The position numbers were made by a program, and so were the translations under genes. This document shows, in pieces, positions 46,776-55,209 of a DNA stretch of 64,000 bases. The number at the start of each line of letters is the position of its first letter. The stretch's first letter is position 1. This DNA comes from JAKQIM01 sp029557965. Lineage in GTDB: Bacteria > Chloroflexota > Anaerolineae > Anaerolineales > UBA4823. The notes beneath the pieces were generated by a model. The model was given only the letters and a program-made list of their open reading frames with translations, ran no database searches and had not been told where the DNA came from. Location: contig DAOQUL010000014.1 of NCBI GenBank assembly GCA_035341015.1, positions 1 through 64,000 on the forward strand. Reading direction: 5' to 3'.

Positions 46776-49700
46776 CTAGGGCTTTGTTTTCTTGACCGCC
46801 GCGGTGGGTTTCTTGGCTGCTGGGGTGCTCTTCGCCGCAGGCTTCTTCGCAGTAGGCTTCTTTGCTGTTGCGGTAGTTTTGCCCGCTGATTTTTTAGCGA
46901 CTGCCGGGGTGTTCTTCGCCACAGGCTTTTTTGCGGCCGGTTTTTTCGCTGCCGTGGTGGGCTTCTTGGCCGCTGGTTTAGCGGCCGCAGTGCTCTTGAC
47001 CGTCGCGGTGTTCTTGACCGCCGCTTTAGGGGCCTCTTTCGCCGCCTTCACTGCGGGCTTTTTGGCTGCCGCGGTGGGCTTCTTGGCCGCTGGCTTAGCA
47101 GCCGCGGCGCTCTTGACCGCCGGCTTCTTCGCTGTTGTGGTGGCGGCTTTCTTGGCCGCTGGCTTGGCGGCCGCGGTGTTTTTTACCGCCGCGGTGCTCT
47201 TGACCGTCATTTTAGAGGTCTCTTTTGTTGCCTTCGCCGCGGCGGCGCGCTTTGTTGTATCTTTAGCAGGCGGTTCTTCTTCGGCTGCGCCTGCCGCGGC
47301 CCCGTTCAACCCCAGGCTGAGCTGCTGGACAGGCTCAGGCGCCTTGAGGGGCTTCTCATCTTCCTCGAAAACAGGCTTGGGCACAGCCGCGGCTGCTTTG
47401 CGGGCGGCTTCGTTGAGCGGGCGCTGCGCCTCAGCAGGGATCGAGAGCCCTAAGACCTGGAAGGCGGTCTTCAACTCGATGACCGGTTTGCCAGATGCGG
47501 CCCGCGTTTGCAGGGGGGCCTCATCCAGGCGCATGGCCTTGGGGGCCAGCTTATCCAAAAGCAGGGTGACGCGGGCATTGCCTTTGCCGGCTGCCATGCC
47601 CACAACCTGGGTGGTGCGGGGCAGTTTCCAGGCAATCACGCCCTGCCCGTAACGGCCTTGCTGGGGGAATTGCTCGGCCGGCACGCGCTTGGCTTTGCCA
47701 TCTGATGCCACCAACAGCACCTCGCCGCGCTTGGGGATCAGCTCCATGCCAACGATCTCGTCGCGCGCCCCCAGCTTGATGCCTCCCACACCGGCGGCAA
47801 CCAGCCCCATGGGGCGCACATCCTCTTCACTAAAGCGGATGGCCATGCCATCGGCAGTTACTAACAGTACCTCATCTTTGCCACTGGTCAGGCGCACCCA
47901 GCCCAGCCGGTCGCCATCGTTAACCTTAGCCAGGGTGAAAGGTCGCCCGGTGGCGCCGGGCATCTCTTCCAGGGGGGTCTTCTTGACCTGGCCCTGGCGG
48001 GTGGCGGTGAAGACGAACCATCCTTCAGCCCGGTCGTCACGCTGGGGCAGGGTAAATAGCGCTGCTAGTTTGTCCCCTTCGCTCAAGGCTGAGACCTTGT
48101 GCAGGGGGGTGCCGTCTTGTGGGCTTTCGGATTCGGGCAGGGAGTGCATTGGAATGCCGGCGGCCTCACCGTTTTCGGCCACCAGGAACAAGGTGTCGCG
48201 CGTGTTGGCTTGCAGTAAGAAGGATGGCGCTGCCGTGCCGCTCAGGCGGGGCGGCTTTTCATCTTGCGTGCGCGAAACCAGGCCATCTGCGGTAGAGACC
48301 ACCCATACGGTGCGCTCGGGCATCAGGTCTGATGCGGTCAGGATGGGGGTGGCGGCATTTGCGCCTGCCCCGCGCCGCGCAATCTGCGTGCGGCGCCGGT
48401 CGCCGTAAGTCTCTTTTACCAGGCGCAGCTCATCTGCCACCACCTGGCGCATCTTGGCCGGCGAATGCAGCAAAGCTTCCAATTCTTTGATCTGCGCTTG
48501 CAGCTCTTTGTATTCATCGTCGATCTTTTTTCGTTCCAATGCGGCCAGGCGGCGGAGCTGCATATCCAAAATTGCCTGCGCCTGCACATCGCTGAGCTTG
48601 AAGCGCTTCATCAGGCGCTCGCGAGCCACCTCGGCATCGGGTGCTTTGCGGATCAGGTCGATCACCTCATCCAGGTATTTGATGGCCGTGCGCAGACCTT
48701 CAAGGATGTGGGCGCGCTGGCGGGCTTTCTTGAGCTCAAATTCAGCCCGCCGTTGTACCACTTCCAGGCGGTGATCGAGGTAAACGTGCAGGGCTTGCTT
48801 GAGCGAGAGCAGGCGCGGCTCGCCGTTGACCAAGGCCAGCATGATAATGCCGAAGGTTGAGCGCATGGGGGTGTTCTTATACAGGTCTTGCAGCACCCTT
48901 TCTGGCTCGGCCGTCTTGCTCAACTCGATGACGATGCGCAGGCCGTGGCGGTCTGATTCGTCGCGCAGGTCTGCGATGCCCTCGATGCGTTCCTCGCGGG
49001 CCAGTTCGGCGATGCGCTCGATGAGCGAGGATTTGTTGGTCATGTAGGGCAGTTCTGTAACGATGATGCGCGTGCGGCCGCGGCTGATCTCTTCGATATG
49101 GGCACTGGCCTGCACCACGATCTTCCCACGCCCGGTGCCGTAAGCGGCTTTCAGTTCGTCTTCGCCTTCTTCTTGCACGATCAGGCCGCCGGTGGGGAAG
49201 TCGGGCCCTTGGATGAAGCGCATCAAGTTTTCAACGTTGATGTCGTCCAGCCGCTCCCAATTTTCCAGCATGTAAACCAGCGCGCCCACCACCTCGCCCA
49301 GGTTGTGGGGAGGAACATTGGTCGACATGCCCACTGCGATGCCGGTAGCGCCGTTGACCAGCAGGTTGGGGATGGCGGCAGGCAGTACATCGGGTTCGGC
49401 CAGGCTGCCGTCGAAGTTATCTGAGAAATTGACCGTTTCTTTGCGGATATCAGCCAGCATTTCCATGGCGGGGGCGGCCAGGCGGGCTTCGGTATAACGC
49501 ATGGCTGCCGGGGGATCGCCATCAACGCTGCCAAAGTTGCCCTGGCCATCCACCAGCATCACGCGCATCGAGAAATCCTGTGCCATGCGGGCCATGGCCT
49601 CGTACACGGCCATATCGCCGTGGGGGTGGTATTTACCCAGCACCTCACCCACGATGCGGGCCGACTTCTTGAATTCTGTTTCGGGCCGCATGCCCATATC

Positions 49701-49853
49701 GAACATGGCGTACAGGATGCGCCGGTGGACCGGTTTGAGCCCGTCACGGGCGTCGGGCAGGGCGCGCGACACGATCACGCTCATGGCGTAATCGAGATAG
49801 GCTTGCTGCATCTCTTGGTCAATATCTACAGGACGAACCAGGCCAACTTCCAT
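46776..49853 (-). CDS. gyrA: DNA gyrase/topoisomerase IV subunit A with a long Lys/Ala-rich C-terminal tail
   Basis: 1025 residues. N-terminal winged helix and tower are standard: YHPHGDMAVYEAMARMAQDF and P-P-A-A-M-R-Y-T-E-A-R-L with the catalytic Tyr120. The C-terminal pinwheel (about 510-810) holds a GyrA-box-like segment QQGRYGQG. From about residue 860 a tail rich in Ala, Lys, Pro and Thr (units such as AKPAAKKPTAAAKKPAVKAA) follows, similar to histone H1-like tails, and would be disordered and positively charged. Position 81, corresponding to Ser83 of E. coli GyrA, is Met. Whether it is GyrA or ParC needs phylogeny, as no gyrB or parE is in the window. Confidence 0.9.
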   Translation of the reverse strand: MEVGLVRPVDIDQEMQQAYLDYAMSVIVSRALPDARDGLKPVHRRILYAMFDMGMRPETEFKKSARIVGEVLGKYHPHGDMAVYEAMARMAQDFSMRVMLVDGQGNFGSVDGDPPAAMRYTEARLAAPAMEMLADIRKETVNFSDNFDGSLAEPDVLPAAIPNLLVNGATGIAVGMSTNVPPHNLGEVVGALVYMLENWERLDDINVENLMRFIQGPDFPTGGLIVQEEGEDELKAAYGTGRGKIVVQASAHIEEISRGRTRIIVTELPYMTNKSSLIERIAELAREERIEGIADLRDESDRHGLRIVIELSKTAEPERVLQDLYKNTPMRSTFGIIMLALVNGEPRLLSLKQALHVYLDHRLEVVQRRAEFELKKARQRAHILEGLRTAIKYLDEVIDLIRKAPDAEVARERLMKRFKLSDVQAQAILDMQLRRLAALERKKIDDEYKELQAQIKELEALLHSPAKMRQVVADELRLVKETYGDRRRTQIARRGAGANAATPILTASDLMPERTVWVVSTADGLVSRTQDEKPPRLSGTAAPSFLLQANTRDTLFLVAENGEAAGIPMHSLPESESPQDGTPLHKVSALSEGDKLAALFTLPQRDDRAEGWFVFTATRQGQVKKTPLEEMPGATGRPFTLAKVNDGDRLGWVRLTSGKDEVLLVTADGMAIRFSEEDVRPMGLVAAGVGGIKLGARDEIVGMELIPKRGEVLLVASDGKAKRVPAEQFPQQGRYGQGVIAWKLPRTTQVVGMAAGKGNARVTLLLDKLAPKAMRLDEAPLQTRAASGKPVIELKTAFQVLGLSIPAEAQRPLNEAARKAAAAVPKPVFEEDEKPLKAPEPVQQLSLGLNGAAAGAAEEEPPAKDTTKRAAAAKATKETSKMTVKSTAAVKNTAAAKPAAKKAATTTAKKPAVKSAAAAKPAAKKPTAAAKKPAVKAAKEAPKAAVKNTATVKSTAAAKPAAKKPTTAAKKPAAKKPVAKNTPAVAKKSAGKTTATAKKPTAKKPAAKSTPAAKKPTAAVKKTKP

Positions 49854-49861
49854 AATGACTC

Positions 49862-51238
49862 CTACAGCGGCTCGAAACGGGCCGTGAAATGGCGCAGCAG
49901 CTCAGGGGCATAGGTGAACTTGTAGCCTCGGAGGAACTGCCGGCGCTCTTTGATCCTGGCAGTGGATTCTGCCACGTAATCTAAATGACTTTGCGTGTAT
50001 ACCCGGCGGGGAATTGCCAGGCGCACCAGTTCCAGCCTGGGATAGACCATTTCTCCGGTTTGGGGGTGGGGGTGGGCGAACATCACCGAGCCAATCTCTA
50101 CCCCGCGTATACCGCCTTCTAGATACAACTCTACGGCCAAGGCCTGCCCGGGGAAGTGGCCCTGGGGGATGTGGGGCAGTAAACGCCCGGCATCGATGTA
50201 AATGGCATGCCCGCCCGGCGGCTCGACGATGGGAATGCCCATCTCCAGCAAGCGCTCGCCCAGGTAGGCGGTCTGGCCCAGGCGGTAGGCCAGGTAGCTT
50301 TCGTCCAGCCCTTCCCACAGGCCGGTCGCCAGGGCATCCAGGTCGCGCCCGGCCAGGCCCCCATAGGTGGGGAAGCCTTCGCGCAAGATCAGCTCGTTGC
50401 AAGCACGCTGGTACAGGCCATCGTCGTTCATGGTCAAGAAGCCGCCGATATTGACGATGGCGTCTTTCTTGGCGCTCATCGTTGCACCATCGGCCAGGGC
50501 AAAGATCTCATTGGCAATCTCTAGGGTGCTCTTGTTTTGGTAGCCCGGCTCGCGCAGCTTGATGAAATAGGCGTTCTCGGCGTACCGGCAGGCATCGATG
50601 AAGAAGGGAATACCAAATTGGCGATAAATGGCAGCCACGGCCTTCAGGTTAGCCATTGAAACCGGTTGGCCGCCGCCGGCATTGTTGGTGATGGTGATCA
50701 TGCCGAAGGGGATGTTTTCTACGCCGGTCGTCTGGATGAAGCTGCGCAGTTTCTCGAGATCCATGTTGCCTTTGAATGGATCACGGTTGGTGGGGTCAGA
50801 TGCGGCCTCGCAGACCAGGTTGACCGGCTGGCCGCCGCGCGCCCGGATGTTGGCGTCGGTAGTATCGAAATGCATGTTGGATGGCACATACTTGCCAGCC
50901 CCCATCAATAAAGCGCACAAGATGTTCTCGGCGGCACGCCCCTGGTGGGTTGGGATGAAATGCTTGAAGCCAAAGATCTTCTGCATGGCTTCAGCCAGGC
51001 GGTAATACGAGCGTGCCCCTGCATATGATTCGTCGCCGCGCATAATGGCGGCCCACTGTTCTTGACTCATGGCGCCAGTGCCTGAATCGGTCAGCAGATC
51101 GATGAAAACATCCTCTGCTTTCAATGAGAACAGGTTATAACCTGCCTGTTTCAGCGCCTCTTGACGTGCCTGAGGTGAGATCAGCCGGATTGCCTCAACG
51201 GTCTTGATGCGGAAAGGTTCAGGTGGGTAGATGGTCAT
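49862..51238 (-). CDS. tnaA: Tryptophanase (beta-eliminating lyase)
   Basis: 458 residues of the PLP-dependent lyase family. Conserved pieces: H-F-I-P-T-H-Q-G-R-A-A-E-N, H-F-D-T-T, D-A-C-R-Y-A-E-N-A-Y-F-I, the PLP Lys in M-S-A-K-K-D-A (257/258) and ELVRLAIPRRVYTQSHLDYV. Asp in F-D-T-T (tyrosine phenol-lyase has T-T-T), A-V-E-I-G-like G-V-E-I-G-S and His450 in L-R-H-F-T-A favour tryptophanase over tyrosine phenol-lyase. It would make indole, pyruvate and ammonia from tryptophan. No tryptophan permease is adjacent. Promoter at 51265-51292; AAGGAG precedes the ATG. Confidence 0.86.
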   Translation of the reverse strand: MTIYPPEPFRIKTVEAIRLISPQARQEALKQAGYNLFSLKAEDVFIDLLTDSGTGAMSQEQWAAIMRGDESYAGARSYYRLAEAMQKIFGFKHFIPTHQGRAAENILCALLMGAGKYVPSNMHFDTTDANIRARGGQPVNLVCEAASDPTNRDPFKGNMDLEKLRSFIQTTGVENIPFGMITITNNAGGGQPVSMANLKAVAAIYRQFGIPFFIDACRYAENAYFIKLREPGYQNKSTLEIANEIFALADGATMSAKKDAIVNIGGFLTMNDDGLYQRACNELILREGFPTYGGLAGRDLDALATGLWEGLDESYLAYRLGQTAYLGERLLEMGIPIVEPPGGHAIYIDAGRLLPHIPQGHFPGQALAVELYLEGGIRGVEIGSVMFAHPHPQTGEMVYPRLELVRLAIPRRVYTQSHLDYVAESTARIKERRQFLRGYKFTYAPELLRHFTARFEPL

Positions 51239-51264
51239 GGTTTCGAGTATTCTCCTTGCGCTTT

Positions 51265-51337
51265 AGTGTAGCATGGATTGGAAAAATGGCAAGGTAAATT
51301 TGGGCACATGTGCCCCTGCCAGTATTTGATATATAAT
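51265..51337. promoter_or_regulatory. Divergent promoters with a central perfect palindrome
   Basis: Minus strand, to tryptophanase: TTGCCA (51287-51292), 16 bases, TACACT (51265-51270). Plus strand, to the small membrane protein: TATAAT (51332-51337), six bases from the ATG. Between them GGGCACATGTGCCC (51302-51315) is a perfect 14-bp palindrome; it covers the -35 position of the plus-strand promoter and is a candidate operator. Confidence 0.6.
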
Positions 51338-51343
51338 AGCCCT

Positions 51344-51523
51344 ATGCCCATGAAAACCCTCCGCCGTTGGTTAGCCATTATCCTGGTTATCCTCTCCATC
51401 ATCTTGCTTGTGTGGGGATTATGGCCGGCAGGCTCTGCGGTGCAGACTCTGCCGCTGGAGCCATCGGATATGCAAATCCCCACGCCAGAGGGCCTGCTGC
51501 CCTGGTTGGGAATTTTGGTGTAG
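51344..51523 (+). CDS. Small single-pass membrane protein
   Basis: 59 residues: MPMKTLRRWLAIILVILSII with a hydrophobic helix to about residue 25, then P-A-G-S-A-V-Q-T-L-P-L-E-P-S-D-M. A basic start and one helix suggest a membrane anchor with the short C-terminal part outside. The ATG (or a second ATG two codons on) lies six bases from TATAAT, i.e. leaderless. A lipoprotein gene follows eight bases after the stop. Function unknown. Confidence 0.6.
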   Translation: MPMKTLRRWLAIILVILSIILLVWGLWPAGSAVQTLPLEPSDMQIPTPEGLLPWLGILV

Positions 51524-51531
51524 CGGCGGCT

Positions 51532-52302
51532 ATGAAGCGCCTGGCCCGCCACCCACGGTACTGGCTTTTGGCAGCCTGCCTGCTCTTGTTCGGCGCGTCT
51601 TGCGCGGCCCCGGCGGCAACCCCGGCTAATCCAGACCGCCCCACCACCGAGGCTACCCAGGTTCAAAGCGGCATTGAGGGCGCGGCAACTGCTACCCCGG
51701 TTGTAGGCTCGCCTGCCATCTTAGAAGCGCGCCGCCTGACGTTGGAATGGCCGCCGCACCTGCGGGCCGGCGATTCAGACCTGGTGCGCCTGACGCTCGA
51801 GGTGGATGACCTGGGGGGCATCACCCCTACCGCAGAGCTGGAAGGCCACGCGACTGTCGGTGAGACGGTTTATATCCCCGATGTATACGCTACCCATAGT
51901 GTGTTTGCAGAGGCACGCCTGGACCTGGCGGGTATGGAAGTGTCGCCGGCCGAAACCATCAGCCAGGCGCTGCTGCCGGGGCAGTCAGTGACTTATTATT
52001 GGAGTGTCAGTTCGGACGATATTGGGGTTTATCGCGGCACGGTCTGGCTGTACCTGCGTTTCTTGCCTTTGGATGGAGCACCCGCCAGCGAACGCCCGCT
52101 CTCGGCGCAGATGATCGAGATTGAGACGGTCAATCTGCTGGGGATGGGCGGCACCTCCGCCCGCTGGTTGGGGACGGTGGGCTTGTTCTTGGGCGGTATG
52201 TTGGGATTGGATGATCTGTTGAAGCTGGCAAAGACAATGATCCAGGGCCGCCGGACAGGCAAGCGGGTGCCTGCTCCGATCGAAACACCTGGAAAACAGT
52301 GA
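51532..52302 (+). CDS. Lipoprotein with an Ig-like domain and C-terminal membrane helix
   Basis: 256 residues, not recognised. Signal peptide with lipobox LFGASC, a Pro/Thr linker, then a beta-rich domain (A-I-L-E-A-R-R-L-T-L-E-W-P-P-H-L-R-A-G-D-S-D-L-V-R-L) like an Ig-fold. A hydrophobic helix (TVGLFLGGMLGLDDLLKLAK) and a basic end (R-R-T-G-K-R) make it a C-terminally anchored membrane protein. It follows the small membrane protein by eight bases and precedes the MBL gene by four, so the three are probably co-transcribed. The start is set by the signal peptide. Confidence 0.65.
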   Translation: MKRLARHPRYWLLAACLLLFGASCAAPAATPANPDRPTTEATQVQSGIEGAATATPVVGSPAILEARRLTLEWPPHLRAGDSDLVRLTLEVDDLGGITPTAELEGHATVGETVYIPDVYATHSVFAEARLDLAGMEVSPAETISQALLPGQSVTYYWSVSSDDIGVYRGTVWLYLRFLPLDGAPASERPLSAQMIEIETVNLLGMGGTSARWLGTVGLFLGGMLGLDDLLKLAKTMIQGRRTGKRVPAPIETPGKQ

Positions 52303-52306
52303 CAAT

Positions 52307-52939
52307 ATGCTAAACATCACATTCTTCAAACTGGGGCCGGTGGTCACCAACAGCTACCTGTTGAGCGATAGCGAGACGGGCGAAGCGGTGATTATCGACC
52401 CGGCCTGGAGCGGCGAATTCCTGGCAGATGAGATCGAACAGCGCGGCCTGCGCCTCAAGCAAGTTTGGGTGACCCATGCCCACTTCGATCACATGGGCGG
52501 TGCGGCGGCCATTTTGCGCCAGTTGAAACCGGCACCCAAGATGGCTTTGCATCCCAATGACCTGGATTTGTGGCGCACGCGCGGCAGTGCATCCCTTTTT
52601 GGCCTGCATGTAGAACCAGCCCCTGACCCTGATGTGAGCCTGGAACACGGGCAGATGCTTTCGCTGGGCAGGCATACGTTTGAGGTGCGTCATGTGCCGG
52701 GCCATACCGCGGGGCACGTGATGTTCTATTGTGCGTCTGAGAAGGCGGCCTTCGTGGGGGATGTGCTTTTCGCGGGCAGCATTGGCCGCACCGACCTGCC
52801 CGGCGGCGACTACGCCACGCTGATGACCAGCCTGCGCAGCCAGGTGCTGACCCTGCCGAACGATACGCAGATCTATTCGGGTCATGGTGATGTGACAACG
52901 ATAGGCGAAGAGCTGGACAGCAATCCATTCTTGACCTGA
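52307..52939 (+). CDS. Metallo-beta-lactamase fold hydrolase (glyoxalase II-like)
   Basis: 210 residues. Metal ligands T-H-A-H-F-D-H-M-G-G (HxHxDH), V-P-G-H-T-A-G-H, F-V-G-D-V-L-F and a last His in Y-S-G-H-G-D. Short single-domain proteins of this group hydrolyse thioesters such as S-lactoylglutathione or related; the substrate here is open. It is the last gene of the small operon and is followed by an unusually perfect terminator palindrome. Confidence 0.9.
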   Translation: MLNITFFKLGPVVTNSYLLSDSETGEAVIIDPAWSGEFLADEIEQRGLRLKQVWVTHAHFDHMGGAAAILRQLKPAPKMALHPNDLDLWRTRGSASLFGLHVEPAPDPDVSLEHGQMLSLGRHTFEVRHVPGHTAGHVMFYCASEKAAFVGDVLFAGSIGRTDLPGGDYATLMTSLRSQVLTLPNDTQIYSGHGDVTTIGEELDSNPFLT

Positions 52940-52980
52940 TACAAAAAAGCGGCGCTCGAGCGCCGCTTTTTTGTATCAGG
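52935..52980. terminator. Perfect 46-bp palindromic bidirectional terminator
   Basis: Each half reads CCTGATACAAAAAAGCGGCG then CTC, mirrored around the centre at 52957/52958, with T6 and A6 tracts on the two sides. It serves both the MBL gene and the minus-strand rny operon. Confidence 0.92.
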
Positions 52981-52993
52981 TAGTGTTGGTTGT

Positions 52994-53047
52994 TACTTGG
53001 CGTAACGCCGTTATTTGGCGTAACGCTGCTACTTGGCGTAATCGACC
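52994..53047. repeat. Three tandem 18-bp repeats at the 3' end of rny
   Basis: Units TACTTGGCGTAACGCCGT (52994-53011), TATTTGGCGTAACGCTGC (53012-53029) and TACTTGGCGTAATCGACC (53030-53047). The third contains the end of rny (Y-A-K-stop on minus). The two others, read in frame past the stop, would also give Y-A-K-stop, so the 3' end has been duplicated with its stop codon. Confidence 0.8.
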
Positions 53048-54558
53048 GCCCGCGTTTCGCGGATCACCGTGACCTTGATCTGGCCTGGATACTGCATGGT
53101 ATCTTCGATGTTCTTGGCGATATCGCGCGCCAGGCGGATCGATTCCAGGTCGTCGATGTCTTCTGGCTTGACGAAAATGCGCACCTCACGCCCAGCTTGC
53201 AGCGCAAAGGCCTGATTCACACCCTTATACGAATTGGCCAGGTCCTCAAGCGTGCGCACACGTTTAATGTATTGGTCCAGGCTCTCTCGGCGGGCACCGG
53301 GGCGGGCGCCAGAGATGGCATCTGCGGCTTCAGCGATCACTGCTTCTACCGTTTCTTGCTCGACCTCATGGTGGTGCGAGGCGATGGCGTTGACCACCTT
53401 GGCGGGGACGCCATAGCGCCGGGCAAACTCGGCTCCCAGCAGGGCGTGGGTGCCTTCCATGTTATGGTCCATGGCTTTACCCAGGTCATGCAGCAGGCCG
53501 GCCGCCTTGGATACATCTACGTCTGCACCCAGCTCAGAGGCCAGGACGCCTGACAGCCGCGCCACTTCTACCGCATGTTGGAGCTGGTTCTGCCCGTAAG
53601 AGGTACGGAACTTGAGCCTGCCAAGCATCTTCATTACCTCAGGGTGCAGGCCGGGCACGCCGGCATCGTATGCGGCTTGCTCACCGGCATCTGCAATGAT
53701 GCGGTCCACTTCGCGCTGTTCTTGCTTGAGGATTTTCTCAACATGGGCGGGGTGGATGCGGCCATCTTGCACCAGCTTGGCCAGAGAACGGCGGGCCACC
53801 TCGCGGCGCACCGGGTCGAAGCATGAGATGGTCACTGCTTCAGGGGTGTCATCCACGATCACGTCCACACCTGCGGCCTGCTCGAAGGCATGAATATTGC
53901 GCCCGTTGCGTCCGATGATGCGCCCTTTCATCTCTTCTGATGGGATGGGCACAACCGAAGTGGTGACTTCTGAAACGTGTTCAGAGGCCAGGCGTTGAAT
54001 GGCGGTAGAGATGATCTCGCGCGCCCGTCGTTCGCCCTCTTCCTGGGCTTCGCCCTCTACCTGGCGGATGATGCGGGCCATATCGCCGCGGGCGTCTTTC
54101 TCGACCTCAGCCAACAGCACACCGCGGGCGTCTTCGGTAGTCATCTGCGAGATGCGCTGCAGCTCTTCCACCTGATCAGAATGTAATTTTTCGATATCGT
54201 TGGCACGCTTGTCGATCAAGCTCTGGCGCTTGTTCAGGGTGGCCTCGCGCTTTTCCAGCCGGTCGGCGCGCCCATCCATCTCTTCGCGACGCTTTTGCAG
54301 GCGGTCTTCCTCGCGGCTCAGGTCGCTGCGCCGGCGGCCGACCTCGACCTCGGCGGCCTGGCGGATCTGGATAGCCTTGTCTTTGGCCTGCAGTTCAAGC
54401 GCATGGGCCTGTTCTTGAGCCTGGGCCAGGATATCTTCGGCTTTGGCTTGTTGGCGGGCTTTTTCTTGCTTGGCCATGTAGTAGTGAATGCCATACCCGG
54501 CGCCAAGCCCAGCCGCCAAGGCAATGATGATAATGATGATCGCGATCCATAGTTCCAT
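53029..54558 (-). CDS. rny: Ribonuclease Y
   Basis: 509 residues: N-terminal transmembrane helix (WIAIIIIIIALAAGLGAGYG), a long coiled coil to about 200, a KH domain with G-R-I-I-G-R-N-G-R-N-I, and the HD domain L-L-H-D-L-G-K-A-M-D-H with A-S-H-H-H. RNase Y starts mRNA decay at the membrane, often with PNPase and helicase partners. It lies three bases after recX stop on the same strand, so both form an operon. The end carries duplicated 18-bp units beyond the stop. Confidence 0.95.
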   Translation of the reverse strand: MELWIAIIIIIIALAAGLGAGYGIHYYMAKQEKARQQAKAEDILAQAQEQAHALELQAKDKAIQIRQAAEVEVGRRRSDLSREEDRLQKRREEMDGRADRLEKREATLNKRQSLIDKRANDIEKLHSDQVEELQRISQMTTEDARGVLLAEVEKDARGDMARIIRQVEGEAQEEGERRAREIISTAIQRLASEHVSEVTTSVVPIPSEEMKGRIIGRNGRNIHAFEQAAGVDVIVDDTPEAVTISCFDPVRREVARRSLAKLVQDGRIHPAHVEKILKQEQREVDRIIADAGEQAAYDAGVPGLHPEVMKMLGRLKFRTSYGQNQLQHAVEVARLSGVLASELGADVDVSKAAGLLHDLGKAMDHNMEGTHALLGAEFARRYGVPAKVVNAIASHHHEVEQETVEAVIAEAADAISGARPGARRESLDQYIKRVRTLEDLANSYKGVNQAFALQAGREVRIFVKPEDIDDLESIRLARDIAKNIEDTMQYPGQIKVTVIRETRAVDYAK

Positions 54559-54561
54559 AGG

Positions 54562-55209
54562 TTAACCCTCGTTATTTTGTATTTGATTCCAGTGGCGGTC
54601 CACTGTTTCGCGGATGACCGCGTAGCCAAACCCGCGCCGTGCCAGGAAGCCAGACAGCTTCTGTTTGAAAGCTGTCTCATCCAGCCCGGCTAACCTGCGG
54701 GCTTGTTTGTTGGCCGCTTGATCGGCCAACGCCTGCTCGTCTACCTCTGCCAGGGCCTGTTGAATAGATTCGTCGTCCAAACCGCGCTGGCGCATCTCAA
54801 CCACCAGGGCGCGCCGGCCGCGCGGCCGGAATTCACTGCGGTTCTCTACCCAGGCCTGGGCAAAGCGGTTGTCATCTATCAAACCGGCACGCTGCAAACG
54901 CGCCAGCACATCTTCGATTACCTCGGCAGGCACATCATGCTTGACCAGGTTGCGGCGTACTTCAGCACTGGCACGTGGGCGGTAGCTGAGCAGCCTGAGC
55001 GCTTGTTGGTAAGCCACCTCGCGCCCATCTTCGGCTTGCAGTTGGGCGATCTTCTCGGCACTCAGCACCTGGCCAATGCTCAGCCAGCCTGCCGTGATGC
55101 GCGCCAGCCCGAAGGCGTATTCGCCATCCAGGTACACGTTAACCCGCTGGGGGTTACGTTTCTGGACTTTCAGTGCCGTGATCGTGCCGCCTTCAATCGC
55201 TTCGCTCAT
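54562..55209 (-). CDS. recX: Regulatory protein RecX
   Basis: 215 residues with the RecX helical repeats: A-L-R-L-L-S-Y-R-P-R-A-S-A-E-V-R-R-N-L, L-I-D-D-N-R-F-A-Q-A-W-V-E-N-R, P-R-G-R-R-A-L-V-V-E-M and G-F-L-A-R-R-G-F. The first 50 residues are a small beta-domain. RecX inhibits RecA filaments; recA is not in the window. Followed directly by rny. Confidence 0.92.
   Translation of the reverse strand: MSEAIEGGTITALKVQKRNPQRVNVYLDGEYAFGLARITAGWLSIGQVLSAEKIAQLQAEDGREVAYQQALRLLSYRPRASAEVRRNLVKHDVPAEVIEDVLARLQRAGLIDDNRFAQAWVENRSEFRPRGRRALVVEMRQRGLDDESIQQALAEVDEQALADQAANKQARRLAGLDETAFKQKLSGFLARRGFGYAVIRETVDRHWNQIQNNEG

Noticed and set aside
51278..51343. Upstream extension of the small membrane protein
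   Set aside because: It would include the palindrome and the -10 hexamer and adds no helix or signal character.
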